Positions 50,569 through 59,554 of a DNA stretch of 64,000 bases are shown here, piece by piece. Both the position numbers and the translations under genes were made by a program. The notes beneath the pieces were generated by a model. That model was given only the letters and a program-made list of their open reading frames with translations. It was not told the origin of the DNA and searched no databases. The stretch's first letter is position 1; the number at the start of each line of letters is the position of its first letter. The stretch is taken from assembly GCA_934202965.1 (NCBI GenBank), contig CAKPYN010000011.1, positions 1-64,000 on the forward strand, in the 5' to 3' direction. This stretch comes from an uncultured Megasphaera sp. (GTDB lineage: Bacteria > Bacillota > Negativicutes > Veillonellales > Megasphaeraceae).

Positions 50569-51249
50569 ATGGCTGAAAAACATATGGCGACAGTGTATTT
50601 ATTGGGAAAGCAATGTATTGTGCCTGATGATTTGACGATTATGCGGGCAATGGAATATGCTGGATTTCGATTGGTGCGCGGCTGTGGATGCCGCAGCGGA
50701 TTTTGCGGTGCCTGCGCGGTGGTGTATCGGCTGCAAGGGCAAACGGAACTCAAATCGGCCTTAGCTTGTCAGACGAAGGTAGAAGATGGCATGTGTGTAG
50801 GACGATTGGAATCGTTTCCCATTCATAAAATGCAGTACGATTTGGAAAATCTGCCTGTTGCTGGAAACGTTGTAGGGCAATTATATCCGGAAATATATAA
50901 TTGCATTCATTGTAATGCTTGCTCTAAGAGCTGTCCTCAGGGCCTCAATGTCATGAAATATATCGCCTTGGCGCAGCGTGGTGATTACGCCGGATGTGCC
51001 AAGGAATCATTCCGTTGTGTCAGCTGCGATATTTGCGCGTCCCGCTGTCCCGTAAAAATCAGTCATAGTGCTGTAGGTCTATTGGCACGTCGGCTGATGG
51101 GAAAATTTATTGCCAAGAAAAGCATTCCCCTTGCCAAGCGAGTAGAAGAAATTAAGGCGGGAGCCTATATGGATGAAATAGAAGCGTTGGGACATATGTC
51201 GAGTGATGAACTACGTCGGTTGTATGAACAACGGGATATTGAAAAATAG
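50569..51249 (+). CDS. SdhB/FrdB-like iron-sulfur protein
   Basis: The 226-residue protein has an N-terminal plant-type [2Fe-2S] ferredoxin domain (GCGCRSGFCGAC, about 41-52, with a further Cys near 71) and a C-terminal pair of cluster motifs CIHCNACSKSCPQG and CVSCDICASRCPV. This is the electron-transfer subunit layout of succinate dehydrogenases, fumarate reductases and related enzymes such as thiol:fumarate reductase. It is shorter than TfrB because no CCG domain is present. It is encoded 9 bp ahead of the flavoprotein gene, so the two form a complex. The ATG at 50569 follows AATAGGAG. Confidence 0.88.
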   Translation: MAEKHMATVYLLGKQCIVPDDLTIMRAMEYAGFRLVRGCGCRSGFCGACAVVYRLQGQTELKSALACQTKVEDGMCVGRLESFPIHKMQYDLENLPVAGNVVGQLYPEIYNCIHCNACSKSCPQGLNVMKYIALAQRGDYAGCAKESFRCVSCDICASRCPVKISHSAVGLLARRLMGKFIAKKSIPLAKRVEEIKAGAYMDEIEALGHMSSDELRRLYEQRDIEK

Positions 51250-51258
51250 GAGGCTCGT

Positions 51259-52869
51259 ATGAAATATACAGAAGAAATGCTGGCATCCCAGGCTCGTGTA
51301 GAAGCAACACGGAATCTGCGGCTTCATGAAGAACTGCGGCGATATACGACAGAAGAAAAACAGGAATTATTGTTACACTATCATCCGGATTATAAGCGGG
51401 AAAATTTTGCCATCTTGCAGGTAGGCCCCAATAAAGGCGATAAAGTACCAAAAGAGCTAGCCCTGGTACTGGAAGGGAAAAGCCGCTTGGAAGATACGTC
51501 TGCTATATTGCAGCAGGTGACGTATGATACGGATGTCTTGATTATTGGCGGCGGCGGTGCCGGTGCAGCAGCTGCAATAGAAGCACGGAAACAGGGAGCA
51601 TCGGTTCTGTTGGCTACAAAACTGCGTCTGGGAGATGCCAATACGGGCATGGCAGAAGGCGGTATTCAGGCAGCAGATGGCGAAACAGATTCGCCGGCAA
51701 TTCATTATTTGGATGCCATTGGCGGCGGCCATTATAAGAATATTCCGGAATTACTGGAACGACTCGTCATTCATGGACCGGAAGCGATTCAGTGGCTGGG
51801 AGAGCTGGGTGTCATGTTTGATAAGCAAGACGATGGCTCCATGGTGACGACTCATGGCGGCGGTACGTCGCGAAAACGAATGCATGCCTGCGGGGATTAT
51901 ACGGGCGCAGAAATCATGCGGGTTCTTCGAGATGAAGTGCGAAACAGCGGCGTTCAAGTCATCGAATATTCGCCGGCTGTGGAATTGATTTTGGATGAAG
52001 AAGGCAAAGCGGCTGGGGCCGTGCTGTATGATTTTGATACGAGAGAATATCACGTTGTTCGTGCTAAAAGCGTGATTTTGGCAACCGGCGGCGCCGGACG
52101 GCTTCATTATCAGGGATTTCCTACATCCAATCATTATGGCTCAACGGCAGATGGATTGGTATTGGCCTATCGGGCCGGTGTTCCGCTGATATATGCTGAT
52201 GCGATTCAGTATCATCCAACCGGCGTAGCGTACCCACCACAGATTTATGGCGCATTGGTAACCGAAAAGGTGCGGTCCTTGGGAGCTATGCTGGTCAATA
52301 AAGATGGCGATGCTTTTTTAAATCCCTTGGAAACGCGTGATGTCGTTGCCGCAGCGATTATTCGTGAATGTACGGCCCGGCATAAAGGCGTTCATGCCCT
52401 GCATGGTCCGGCGCTTTGGCTGGATACGCCGATGGTGGATATGTTGCACGGTGAAGGAACGATGGCGCAGCGTCTGCCAGCCATGATTCATATGTATGAA
52501 AAATTTGGCATCGATATTCGCAAACAGCCTATTCTCGTATATCCGACACTGCATTATCAAAACGGCGGCATTTGTATTGATAAGCACAGCGCGACGAAAA
52601 TTCCTGGTTTGTATGCGGCCGGCGAAGATGTAGGCGGCATTCATGGCACGAACCGGCTCATGGGCAACAGTTTGTTGGATATTATCGTGTTTGGACGAAT
52701 TGCCGGAACCGAAGCGGCTCGCTACAGCAAGACGGCAGCGCTGGGAGCTTTGTCCTTGCAGCATGTACAGCGATTTGCGACAGAAAAAAGACAAGCGCGT
52801 TTTCAAGATGATACGCTTTCGCCCAAATTACTACCCAATTATACGCATAATCGGGGCATGGGCGACTAA
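51259..52869 (+). CDS. SdhA/FrdA-like FAD-binding flavoprotein
   Basis: The 536-residue protein has an N-terminal helical extension of about 90 residues, the dinucleotide motif DVLIIGGGGAGAAAAIEARK, the substrate-domain motif GDANTGMAEGGIQAA, QYHPTG, and NQ-type residues LYAAGEDVGGIHGTNRLMGN (20 residues). The histidine that binds FAD covalently in classic SdhA (in SHTVAAQGG) is replaced here, so FAD is probably non-covalent. No cytochrome b or anchor subunit (SdhC/FrdC) follows, so the complex is likely soluble or uses another anchor. Fumarate, or another enoate or dicarboxylate, is the possible substrate. It is the second gene of a two-gene operon. Confidence 0.87.
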   Translation: MKYTEEMLASQARVEATRNLRLHEELRRYTTEEKQELLLHYHPDYKRENFAILQVGPNKGDKVPKELALVLEGKSRLEDTSAILQQVTYDTDVLIIGGGGAGAAAAIEARKQGASVLLATKLRLGDANTGMAEGGIQAADGETDSPAIHYLDAIGGGHYKNIPELLERLVIHGPEAIQWLGELGVMFDKQDDGSMVTTHGGGTSRKRMHACGDYTGAEIMRVLRDEVRNSGVQVIEYSPAVELILDEEGKAAGAVLYDFDTREYHVVRAKSVILATGGAGRLHYQGFPTSNHYGSTADGLVLAYRAGVPLIYADAIQYHPTGVAYPPQIYGALVTEKVRSLGAMLVNKDGDAFLNPLETRDVVAAAIIRECTARHKGVHALHGPALWLDTPMVDMLHGEGTMAQRLPAMIHMYEKFGIDIRKQPILVYPTLHYQNGGICIDKHSATKIPGLYAAGEDVGGIHGTNRLMGNSLLDIIVFGRIAGTEAARYSKTAALGALSLQHVQRFATEKRQARFQDDTLSPKLLPNYTHNRGMGD

Positions 52870-52922
52870 AAAACAACAGTCGTAACTTTCTAAACATCGG
52901 CTGTTTCTACACGCAAGAGAGG

Positions 52923-52951
52923 TTCAACACATAGGAAAGATATGATACAAT
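52923..52951 (+). promoter_or_regulatory. Probable promoter of the radical SAM-pgeF operon
   Basis: TTCAAC, 17-bp spacer, TACAAT; the -35 box is weak. Confidence 0.45.
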
Positions 52952-52999
52952 GACTACACGACATATACTAATATCATTGCCGGTGAAGGGAGCGTGCGT

Positions 53000-54748
53000 A
53001 TGAGCTGGCAAATTGAAAAGAAACTGACCGAACGGCTTCAAGAAGAAACGGGGTATTATAAATATCCCTTTGGAACGCGTCATGCCATGGCGATTTGTTA
53101 TCCGAATACCTATGAAGTAGCCATGAGTAATTTGGGTATGCAGATTATTTATAAAATGGTAAACGAACGACCGGACTGGCTTTGTGAAAGAGCATTTCTG
53201 CCGGATAAAGAATTGGCAAAACTCTATGCCAAACAGAAAACGCCGCTGCTTACCATGGAAAACCAGCGGCCGTTGTGTGATTTTGAAATCATCGGACTGT
53301 CTGTTAGTTTTGAGATGGATTATTTTCATGTGCCGGAAATCTTGGAGCAGGGACGAGTTCCCATCTTGGCTTCAGAACGCGGTGACGAAGATCCTCTCGT
53401 TGTCATGGGCGGACCGGTCGCGTTTTTTAATCCCGAACCGTTATCACCGTTTGTCGATGTTTGTCTCATTGGCGAAGGCGAAAGCATGATGCATTCTTTT
53501 TTGGATGCCTATACGGAAGGTAAAGAAGACGGGCTGTCTCGGCATGACTTATTGTTGAAGTTGGCACAGCTGCCGGGTGTATATGTTCCGTCGCTGTATG
53601 TTCATACATATAATGATGACGGAGAATTGGTGCAGATTACGCCAGAACCGGGAGCACCGGCTCGTGTCAGACGGCAATGGCAGGAATTGACAGAACCGGG
53701 AGAAACCGTTGTTGCTACGCCGCATACTGAATTTGGCGCCATGTATTTGATTGAAATTGCCCGAGGCTGCGGCAGACACTGCCGGTTTTGCATGGCCGGT
53801 TACTGCTATCGCCGGCCTCGCGTGCGGCCGCTGGAATATGTGAAACAAGCTGTCTTGCGGGGAAAAGAACTCGGCAAGAAAATTGGTCTTATGGGAGCAG
53901 CTATTTCGGATTATCCCTATATTGATGAATTAGTATCGTTTATTCGCAGTCAGGGATTGGCATTTTCCTGCGCGTCTTTGCGGGCCGATTCGATTACGCC
54001 GACCATTGTAAAAGGACTGGCCGAAAGCGGGCAGAAGACAATTACGCTAGCTCCGGAAGCAGGAAGCGTGCATATGCGGGATATTATCAATAAAGGCATT
54101 ACAGAAGACCATTTGCTGCATTCGATTGATTTAGCCACGGAAGCAGGCATTCGCCATGTACGCATGTATATTATGATTGGCCTGCCTATGGAAACGGACG
54201 AAGACATACAAGGGATTGTCGATATGACGCGGCGCGTACAGCAGCATATGGCGGCCATTGGCAATACAAGCAAAATTACGTTGAGCATTAATCCATTTAT
54301 TCCCAAACCGTGTACGCCCTTTCAATGGATGGCGATGACGGATAAGAAGACCGTAGAAAAACGACTGGCCTATATCAAAAAGTTATTAGATAAAGATAAG
54401 CAGATCGAAATTTTAGCAGAACCGCTGCGGCAATGCTATATTCAAGGCGTTTTATCACGCGGCGATCGCCGGGTAGGCGAGCTGTTGGTTAAAGCGCATG
54501 CCTATGGTGGCGTTAAGGGCTGGAAACGGGCAGTCAAAGAAATGCGATTTGATACAGACCGTTTTTTATATACGAAGCGGGATATTCATACCCTGTTGCC
54601 ATGGAGCGTGCTGGATATGGGGTTGGCACCGTCGTATTTGGTGCATGAATTGGAACAGGCTCGCAACGGGGCGTTTACAATTCCCTGCTTTGATGGCTGT
54701 CAGCGTTGTCATGTGTGTGGAGGTACCCATGGGACTAGCGTGGATTGA
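53000..54748 (+). CDS. Radical SAM protein of the TIGR03960/B12-binding-like family
   Basis: The 582-residue protein has an N-terminal Rossmann-like region resembling B12-binding domains, then the radical SAM core with ARGCGRHCRFCMAGYCYRRP: the three cluster cysteines follow C-x3-C-x2-C at about 258-265. A C-terminal domain ends with CQRCHVCGG. The family (often annotated as TIGR03960 radical SAM protein) is widespread in Clostridia and Negativicutes and is usually linked to tRNA or ribosome maturation genes; its reaction is not established. The start is the ATG at 53000 with GAAGGGAG upstream, rather than the GTG two codons earlier. It overlaps the pgeF-like gene by 20 bp. Confidence 0.85.
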   Translation: MSWQIEKKLTERLQEETGYYKYPFGTRHAMAICYPNTYEVAMSNLGMQIIYKMVNERPDWLCERAFLPDKELAKLYAKQKTPLLTMENQRPLCDFEIIGLSVSFEMDYFHVPEILEQGRVPILASERGDEDPLVVMGGPVAFFNPEPLSPFVDVCLIGEGESMMHSFLDAYTEGKEDGLSRHDLLLKLAQLPGVYVPSLYVHTYNDDGELVQITPEPGAPARVRRQWQELTEPGETVVATPHTEFGAMYLIEIARGCGRHCRFCMAGYCYRRPRVRPLEYVKQAVLRGKELGKKIGLMGAAISDYPYIDELVSFIRSQGLAFSCASLRADSITPTIVKGLAESGQKTITLAPEAGSVHMRDIINKGITEDHLLHSIDLATEAGIRHVRMYIMIGLPMETDEDIQGIVDMTRRVQQHMAAIGNTSKITLSINPFIPKPCTPFQWMAMTDKKTVEKRLAYIKKLLDKDKQIEILAEPLRQCYIQGVLSRGDRRVGELLVKAHAYGGVKGWKRAVKEMRFDTDRFLYTKRDIHTLLPWSVLDMGLAPSYLVHELEQARNGAFTIPCFDGCQRCHVCGGTHGTSVD

Positions 54749-55541
54749 ACATGACAACGGAATTGCCTGGGAAGAAAGCGACATGCTGCATGATGCAGGA
54801 CTTTGTCATGGTGTGACGGGACGCGGCGGCGGCGTAAGCCAAGGCGTGTATCAGTCGCTCAACCTGTCTTTATCTGTTGGTGATGATGTACTGGCCGTAT
54901 TGGAAAACCGCCGCCGTTTGTGTAAAACCTTAGGCATTTCCATTAATCAAATAACAACGGTGCAACAAGGGCAGAGTAATCACATCATCGTCGTAGGACG
55001 GTATGAATGCGGCTGCGGCGCCGGATCGGCTCAAGATGCGATTCCTCATGCTGATGCGGCGTTGACGAATTGCAAGGGCGTCTTATTGCTGATGCAGGTT
55101 GCTGATGCCGTGCCGGTAATTCTTTTTGATAGCAAACAGAATGCCTGTGCCGTGATTCATGCTGGTATGTATAATACAGCAGCTAATATTGCGGTTAAGA
55201 CCGTGCGGGCCATGGAATTTGTATATGGTTCACAACCACAACATATGATGGCATACATTGGGCCGTCTATCTGTTTCCGCCATTTGGCAATTAGCCGAAC
55301 ATTGGCAGAGAAACTGTTGGCGATGGACTATGTGCAATCAGCATGGGTACAGCATAAACATGGCGTATTTACGGCAGACTTACAAGCGATTCAGTATCAT
55401 ATGCTGTGTCAGGCCGGATTACAGGCATCTCATATTGAAGTAAGCCGTCAATGTGTAGTTGAAAATCCGCAGCGTTTCTTTTCATACCGCAGAGACAATA
55501 GTCATACAGGCCGTATGGCCGCCTTTGCGATGTTGCCATAA
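54729..55541 (+). CDS. PgeF/YfiH-family protein lacking two zinc-site residues
   Basis: The 270-residue protein has the laccase-domain fold of PgeF (YfiH, LACC1 family), a peptidoglycan-editing and purine nucleoside phosphorylase-like family. It keeps GRGGGVSQGVYQSLNL at 31-46, PHADAALTN and HAGM at 144-147. However, the first zinc ligand His (motif Q-V-H) is Gln82 (QGQ), and the Cys of the A-D-C-x-P motif is Ala127 (ADAVP); only His144 is retained. Catalysis by the usual zinc mechanism is therefore doubtful. The ATG at 54729 lies 5 nt after GGAGG inside the end of the radical SAM gene; the upstream in-frame extension is not coding. Confidence 0.85.
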   Translation: MGLAWIEHDNGIAWEESDMLHDAGLCHGVTGRGGGVSQGVYQSLNLSLSVGDDVLAVLENRRRLCKTLGISINQITTVQQGQSNHIIVVGRYECGCGAGSAQDAIPHADAALTNCKGVLLLMQVADAVPVILFDSKQNACAVIHAGMYNTAANIAVKTVRAMEFVYGSQPQHMMAYIGPSICFRHLAISRTLAEKLLAMDYVQSAWVQHKHGVFTADLQAIQYHMLCQAGLQASHIEVSRQCVVENPQRFFSYRRDNSHTGRMAAFAMLP

Positions 55542-55666
55542 ATAGATGAATTTATTTACAAAACTACTAGCATTTATGGTGGCAAATATATATAATAGAA
55601 ATGATGTAATGTTTTATAAAGAGCGTCGTATATGCGACTGAATTATATACGCGGAGGGATTACATT

Positions 55667-56350
55667 TTGATAAAAGAAAATATTGCGGCAGTACAGAAAA
55701 GAATCGCTGATGCGGCTTCTCGTGTCGGCAGAACGGATGCAATTACACTGGTAGCCGTTACGAAAAATCATCCGGTTGAATATATGAAAGAAGCAGCAGC
55801 TGTTGGTATTACTGATGTAGGGGAAAATCGTGTTCAGGAAGCCTTGCAGAAACTGGAAGCATTTCCGGAAAATCAGTTGAAATGGCATTTAATCGGTCAT
55901 TTGCAAACCAATAAAGCCAAACATGCAGTGGAACATTTTGACCTGATTCATTCTGTTGATTCGGAACACTTACTGAAAGCTGTCAATAAAGAAGCTGCTA
56001 AAATAGGAAAAGTACAGGATATTTTGCTTCAAGTCAATGTAGCTCGTGAAGAAAGCAAATTTGGCATGGAAGTAGAAGAATTTCCGGCTATGTGTGAATT
56101 GGCAAAATCCCTTGCCAATGTCCGTGTGCAGGGATTGATGTGCATTGCCCCTAATTTTGAACATGTAGAGGATGTGCGGCCTATCTTCCGTATTGCCCAT
56201 GCGCTTTATGAAGATATGAAGCCGAAATTTCCGGTAGGACAGATACAGTATTTATCGATGGGCATGACCCATGATTTTGAAATAGCAATCGAAGAAGGCG
56301 CAAATATAGTTCGTGTAGGCACAGCTATTTTTGGTGCTCGTAATTACTAA
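55667..56350 (+). CDS. YggS/PLPBP-family PLP homeostasis protein
   Basis: The 227-residue TIM-barrel-type PLP-binding protein has VAVTKNHPVEYM with the PLP lysine (K36) and NVAREESKFGM, GENRVQEAL and LSMGMTHDFE typical of the family. It buffers and delivers PLP and has no known catalytic activity. The start is TTG at 55667 with GGAGGGAT 6 nt away. It begins the division cluster yggS-sepF-ylmH-divIVA, a linkage common in Gram-positive Firmicutes. Confidence 0.94.
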   Translation: MIKENIAAVQKRIADAASRVGRTDAITLVAVTKNHPVEYMKEAAAVGITDVGENRVQEALQKLEAFPENQLKWHLIGHLQTNKAKHAVEHFDLIHSVDSEHLLKAVNKEAAKIGKVQDILLQVNVAREESKFGMEVEEFPAMCELAKSLANVRVQGLMCIAPNFEHVEDVRPIFRIAHALYEDMKPKFPVGQIQYLSMGMTHDFEIAIEEGANIVRVGTAIFGARNY

Positions 56351-56364
56351 GGAGGATACAAACC

Positions 56365-56859
56365 ATGGGAGTAAAAGATATGTTAAATAAATTTGTTGGT
56401 ACGATAGGCGGTGCCGATGATGATTACGAAACAGATGAATTTGAAGATGAAGAACCAATGGAAGAAGAACAGCCGCAGCGCCGTCAGCCGGTAGCGGCAG
56501 CAACGCGTCGGTCATCTTTCGGATATGGGCAGACGGAACAGCCTTTAAAAATGATGATTGTAGAACCTGAAACCTTTGATGATTCTCAAAGCATTGCCGA
56601 TTATTTACGAGATCGCAAACCGGTTATCATTAATTTTGAATCGACAGCTCCGGATGTGGCAAAACGTATCGTTGATTTTATTAGCGGGGCTACGTATGCC
56701 TTAGATGGCAACATTCAAAAAGTCGGCAAAGATATATTCCTTTGCGTACCGAGCAGCGTAACTGTAGCTCGCGGCAAACATGATTATAATGATTTCAATG
56801 CCACACAATTATCCTGGGGCAATAAAGCACCGGAAGGCGGCAGTACACTTCAGCAATAA
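56365..56859 (+). CDS. sepF: Cell division protein SepF
   Basis: The 164-residue protein has an N-terminal membrane-targeting amphipathic helix (MGVKDMLNKFVG), an acidic then Gln/Arg-rich linker (about 20-60), and a C-terminal SepF domain (PLKMMIVEPETFDDSQSI, VINFESTAPDVAKRIVDF, the G-containing bottom loop GKDIFLCVP). SepF bridges FtsZ filaments to the membrane and shapes the septum. AAGGAGG precedes the ATG, 14 bp after yggS. Confidence 0.95.
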   Translation: MGVKDMLNKFVGTIGGADDDYETDEFEDEEPMEEEQPQRRQPVAAATRRSSFGYGQTEQPLKMMIVEPETFDDSQSIADYLRDRKPVIINFESTAPDVAKRIVDFISGATYALDGNIQKVGKDIFLCVPSSVTVARGKHDYNDFNATQLSWGNKAPEGGSTLQQ

Positions 56860-56878
56860 GCGTAAGTGAGGAAACATT

Positions 56879-57664
56879 GTGAAAAACAGAGATAGAATTA
56901 TTCGATATTATAAAGGAACCGATAATGGCGAACTGGCTGCTCGGTTGATTGATTTGGCAGATAGTACAGCTAAAGGACGGCCGTATGCAGTGAGTGAATT
57001 TGTATCGCCGGGAGCAGTACAAATCGGCGAAACGATTCAGGCCCATGTCCCCTCATTAATGTTGCGTGTTTTTGGCGGTTATGAAGGAGCCGAACGAGTC
57101 AAATTAGCATTTGTTAGCAATGATTATGAAGGTCCTGTCGATTTTCATATTACGGCGTGCCGTGTTACCTGGGATGCACGATATCGTTTGCTGAGTCATC
57201 GCGATGTATTAGGGTCCTTGATGGGTCTGGGCATTGGCCGGGAACGATTTGGCGATATTATCATGCAGGATACGGGTGCCGTTATTTTGGTGGATACGTC
57301 ATTACTGCAGTATTTGAAACAAAACTTTACTAAAATTGCGATGGTTACGGTTTCTGTCGAAGAAATGCCGCTGAGCGATATTGCACCGCGTCAGGAAAAA
57401 GTGAAGGAAATCAAGACGACAGTAGCATCCTTGCGGTTGGATGCTATTGCTTCTTCCGGTTTTGGTATTTCTCGTACAAAGGCAGCGGAAGCCATTAAAG
57501 GGGAACGTGTACAAGTAAACTGGCAGCCTGCTAAAGGGCCGTCACAAGATGTGCAGGAAGGAGATGTCATTTCTCTGCGGGGAAAAGGCCGCATGGAATT
57601 GGCGCAGATTACAGGTACATCACGAAAAGGCCGTATTGGCGTGTTGTTGAAACGATACATGTAA
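56879..57664 (+). CDS. YlmH-type S4 RNA-binding protein
   Basis: The 261-residue protein ends with an S4 RNA-binding fold (LRLDAIASSGFGISRTKA, then INWQP-type basic residues and VISLRGKGRMEL, about 180-245), preceded by the photolyase-like/TusA-type module of YlmH with SNDYEGP and LLSHRDVLGSLMGLGI. YlmH binds ribosomes and is thought to act in translation quality control as a RqcP paralogue. The start is GTG at 56879 with GTGAGG in front; no ATG fits. It lies between sepF and divIVA, as in Bacillus. Confidence 0.88.
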   Translation: MKNRDRIIRYYKGTDNGELAARLIDLADSTAKGRPYAVSEFVSPGAVQIGETIQAHVPSLMLRVFGGYEGAERVKLAFVSNDYEGPVDFHITACRVTWDARYRLLSHRDVLGSLMGLGIGRERFGDIIMQDTGAVILVDTSLLQYLKQNFTKIAMVTVSVEEMPLSDIAPRQEKVKEIKTTVASLRLDAIASSGFGISRTKAAEAIKGERVQVNWQPAKGPSQDVQEGDVISLRGKGRMELAQITGTSRKGRIGVLLKRYM

Positions 57665-57727
57665 TCGAGATCTGTTATAGTTGAAACCAGGTATGTAAAT
57701 GGATACAATTCGAGGAGGAATGTTACC

Positions 57728-58261
57728 ATGTTAACACCAATGGATATTCATAATAAAGAATTTAAACGAGGTTTTCGTGGATACAGCGAGGAAGATGTCG
57801 ATGCATTTATGGATGATGTTGCCGGTGACTACGAAAAAGTATATCGGGAGTATTGTGAACTCAAAGAACGCTGTGACAAATTGCAGGATAAGTTATCGCA
57901 ATATGAAAAAATGGAATCGACCATGAACAGCACATTGATGCTGGCACAGCAAACAGCAGAAAATGTAAAAGTCTCGGCTCGTAAAGAAGCAGATTTGATT
58001 TTACAGGAAGCATCGAATAAGAAAAAGCAAATAATGGATGAAACGACATTAAACTTGCAGGCTTCCCAGCAAGAATTGGATAAAATCAAATCACAGACAC
58101 GTTCGTTCCGTGCGAAATGCCGTGCTATTTTGACAAGTCAGCTTCGCCTGCTTGATGATATGGTTATTGACGGTGAAGATACGGATGTCGAAATCAATGA
58201 CGCACCTGTTGAAACACCGAATGAAGAAACAGCAGAAGAAGCAGTAAAAACTGAAGAATAA
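57728..58261 (+). CDS. divIVA: DivIVA-type cell pole/division protein
   Basis: The 177-residue protein has the N-terminal DivIVA domain (LTPMDIHNKEFKRGFRGYSE, DVDAFMDDVAGDY), which binds curved membrane, then long coiled coils from about 30 to 140 (KLQDKLSQYEK, ASQQELDKIKSQ), and an acidic Glu/Thr-rich tail. It organises septum or pole proteins. GGAGGAA is 7 nt before the ATG. A weak 9-bp hairpin (ATATACTC/GAGTATAT) near 58268-58321 may end the transcript. Confidence 0.93.
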   Translation: MLTPMDIHNKEFKRGFRGYSEEDVDAFMDDVAGDYEKVYREYCELKERCDKLQDKLSQYEKMESTMNSTLMLAQQTAENVKVSARKEADLILQEASNKKKQIMDETTLNLQASQQELDKIKSQTRSFRAKCRAILTSQLRLLDDMVIDGEDTDVEINDAPVETPNEETAEEAVKTEE

Positions 58262-58341
58262 ATCTTGAATATACTCTCTTTCAGGTATGACGATGCAGTT
58301 AGGCCAGGCAGGGAGTATATTTATATACAGGAGGAATATAT

Positions 58342-58734
58342 ATGAAACGCATATGTATGATTATAATGGCGTTTGTCATCATGACCATGGGAAGTGCAGC
58401 AGCATATAACCCATATGCGCCGAATCAGTTTGACACGATGGATCGAAATTCGTGGGAATATACATCGTTATGCACGTTGACCAAAGAAGGGCTGACGAAT
58501 GCAGATATGTCTAAATTTTCTCCCATGTATTCATTGACGCGCTATGAAATGGCTCAAATGGTAAATGCCGCAATACATAACCGGAATCGAGCAACAGAAG
58601 CACAGAAAGAAGTTATTGATAAGCTGGCAGAAGAGTTTGAAAACGATCTTCAGTATACGGAAAATGATACGAAGACAACCGAACCTGCTGAAGGTATTCC
58701 TTTTGCATGGCAGAAAGGCGGGAATGAAAAATGA
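58342..58734 (+). CDS. Small exported protein with one SLH-like domain
   Basis: The 130-residue protein has a signal peptide (cleavage likely after SAAA, about 21) and then an S-layer-homology-like segment: FDTMDRNSWEY, LTKEGLTNADMS and FSPMYSLTRYEMAQMVNAAI, which carries the conserved TRYE(MA) motif. In Negativicutes such domains at the start of OmpM-type proteins attach the outer membrane to peptidoglycan. This one has no barrel and a short charged tail, so it might be a soluble periplasmic tether or an adaptor. Its end overlaps the HAD gene by 4 bp, so expression is coupled. Confidence 0.75.
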   Translation: MKRICMIIMAFVIMTMGSAAAYNPYAPNQFDTMDRNSWEYTSLCTLTKEGLTNADMSKFSPMYSLTRYEMAQMVNAAIHNRNRATEAQKEVIDKLAEEFENDLQYTENDTKTTEPAEGIPFAWQKGGNEK

Positions 58735-59540
58735 AAATGAAGCCGCCCATTCGATTGGTAGCGTTGGATTTGGATGGCACATTGCTGCGCAGTGATAAAA
58801 CGATTTCCCAACGGACCTTACAGACCATTCAAACGGCACGAGATCAAGGCGTTGTCGTAGCAATTGCGACAGGACGCATGTACAGTACGGCCCGCGCCTA
58901 TGGAAGAATCTTGGGATTAGGCGATATGCCGATGGTTCTCTATGCAGGCGGGTTGATTCAGACCGTAGAATCAGGAAAAAAATTATATGAAAAAGCCATA
59001 TCCGTCGAAGATGCTAAGGCTGTATTGGCTATTGCCAAAGAGAAGGGATGGCAGATGCAGACCTACATTGATGATGTCTTGCGTACAGCCGTGTCCGATC
59101 ATTGGATTCAAGAATATGAAAGAAAGACCGGGGCTCATGCGGTTATTTGCGGCGATGATGCCTATCAGCCACAAGGGTCATGCAATAAAATTCTCAGCCG
59201 TAGTACGCATGAAGAATTGCTGCAGCGTAAGGCGTATATCGATCAGCAATTACCAGGTAAACTGCAGGTTCTTTTCTCGGAAGATACGTATTTGGAAATT
59301 ATGCCGACAGGCGTCAATAAGGGAACTGGGCTGCAGCGATTGGCTGATTTATATGGCGTATCGATAGAAGAAACCATGGCTGTCGGTGATTCGCAGAATG
59401 ATATAGATATGTTGAAAGTAGCAGGCGTATCCGTAACGATGGAAAATGCTCATGATGAAATCAAGAAAGTGGCAGACCATGTTACGGCATCCAACGATGA
59501 AGATGGCGTTGCACAAGCGATTGAAAAATTTGTGTTGTAA
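58731..59540 (+). CDS. Cof-type HAD-superfamily phosphatase
   Basis: The 269-residue type IIB HAD hydrolase has motif I LDLDGTLLRSD (nucleophile Asp, about 13-23), motif II ATGRMYS, motif III with a Lys in GVNKGTGL, and motif IV AVGDSQNDIDML. Cof enzymes dephosphorylate sugar phosphates, FMN, PLP or HMP-PP; the cap domain does not reveal which. It overlaps the SLH-like gene (ATGAAAAATGA junction). Confidence 0.92.
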   Translation: MKMKPPIRLVALDLDGTLLRSDKTISQRTLQTIQTARDQGVVVAIATGRMYSTARAYGRILGLGDMPMVLYAGGLIQTVESGKKLYEKAISVEDAKAVLAIAKEKGWQMQTYIDDVLRTAVSDHWIQEYERKTGAHAVICGDDAYQPQGSCNKILSRSTHEELLQRKAYIDQQLPGKLQVLFSEDTYLEIMPTGVNKGTGLQRLADLYGVSIEETMAVGDSQNDIDMLKVAGVSVTMENAHDEIKKVADHVTASNDEDGVAQAIEKFVL

Positions 59541-59554
59541 ATAAGGAGACCGTT

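Noticed and set aside
54498..54728. N-terminal extension of the PgeF-like gene inside the radical SAM gene
   Set aside because: This part is the out-of-frame shadow of the radical SAM C-terminus; a ribosome site and the family start are at 54729.
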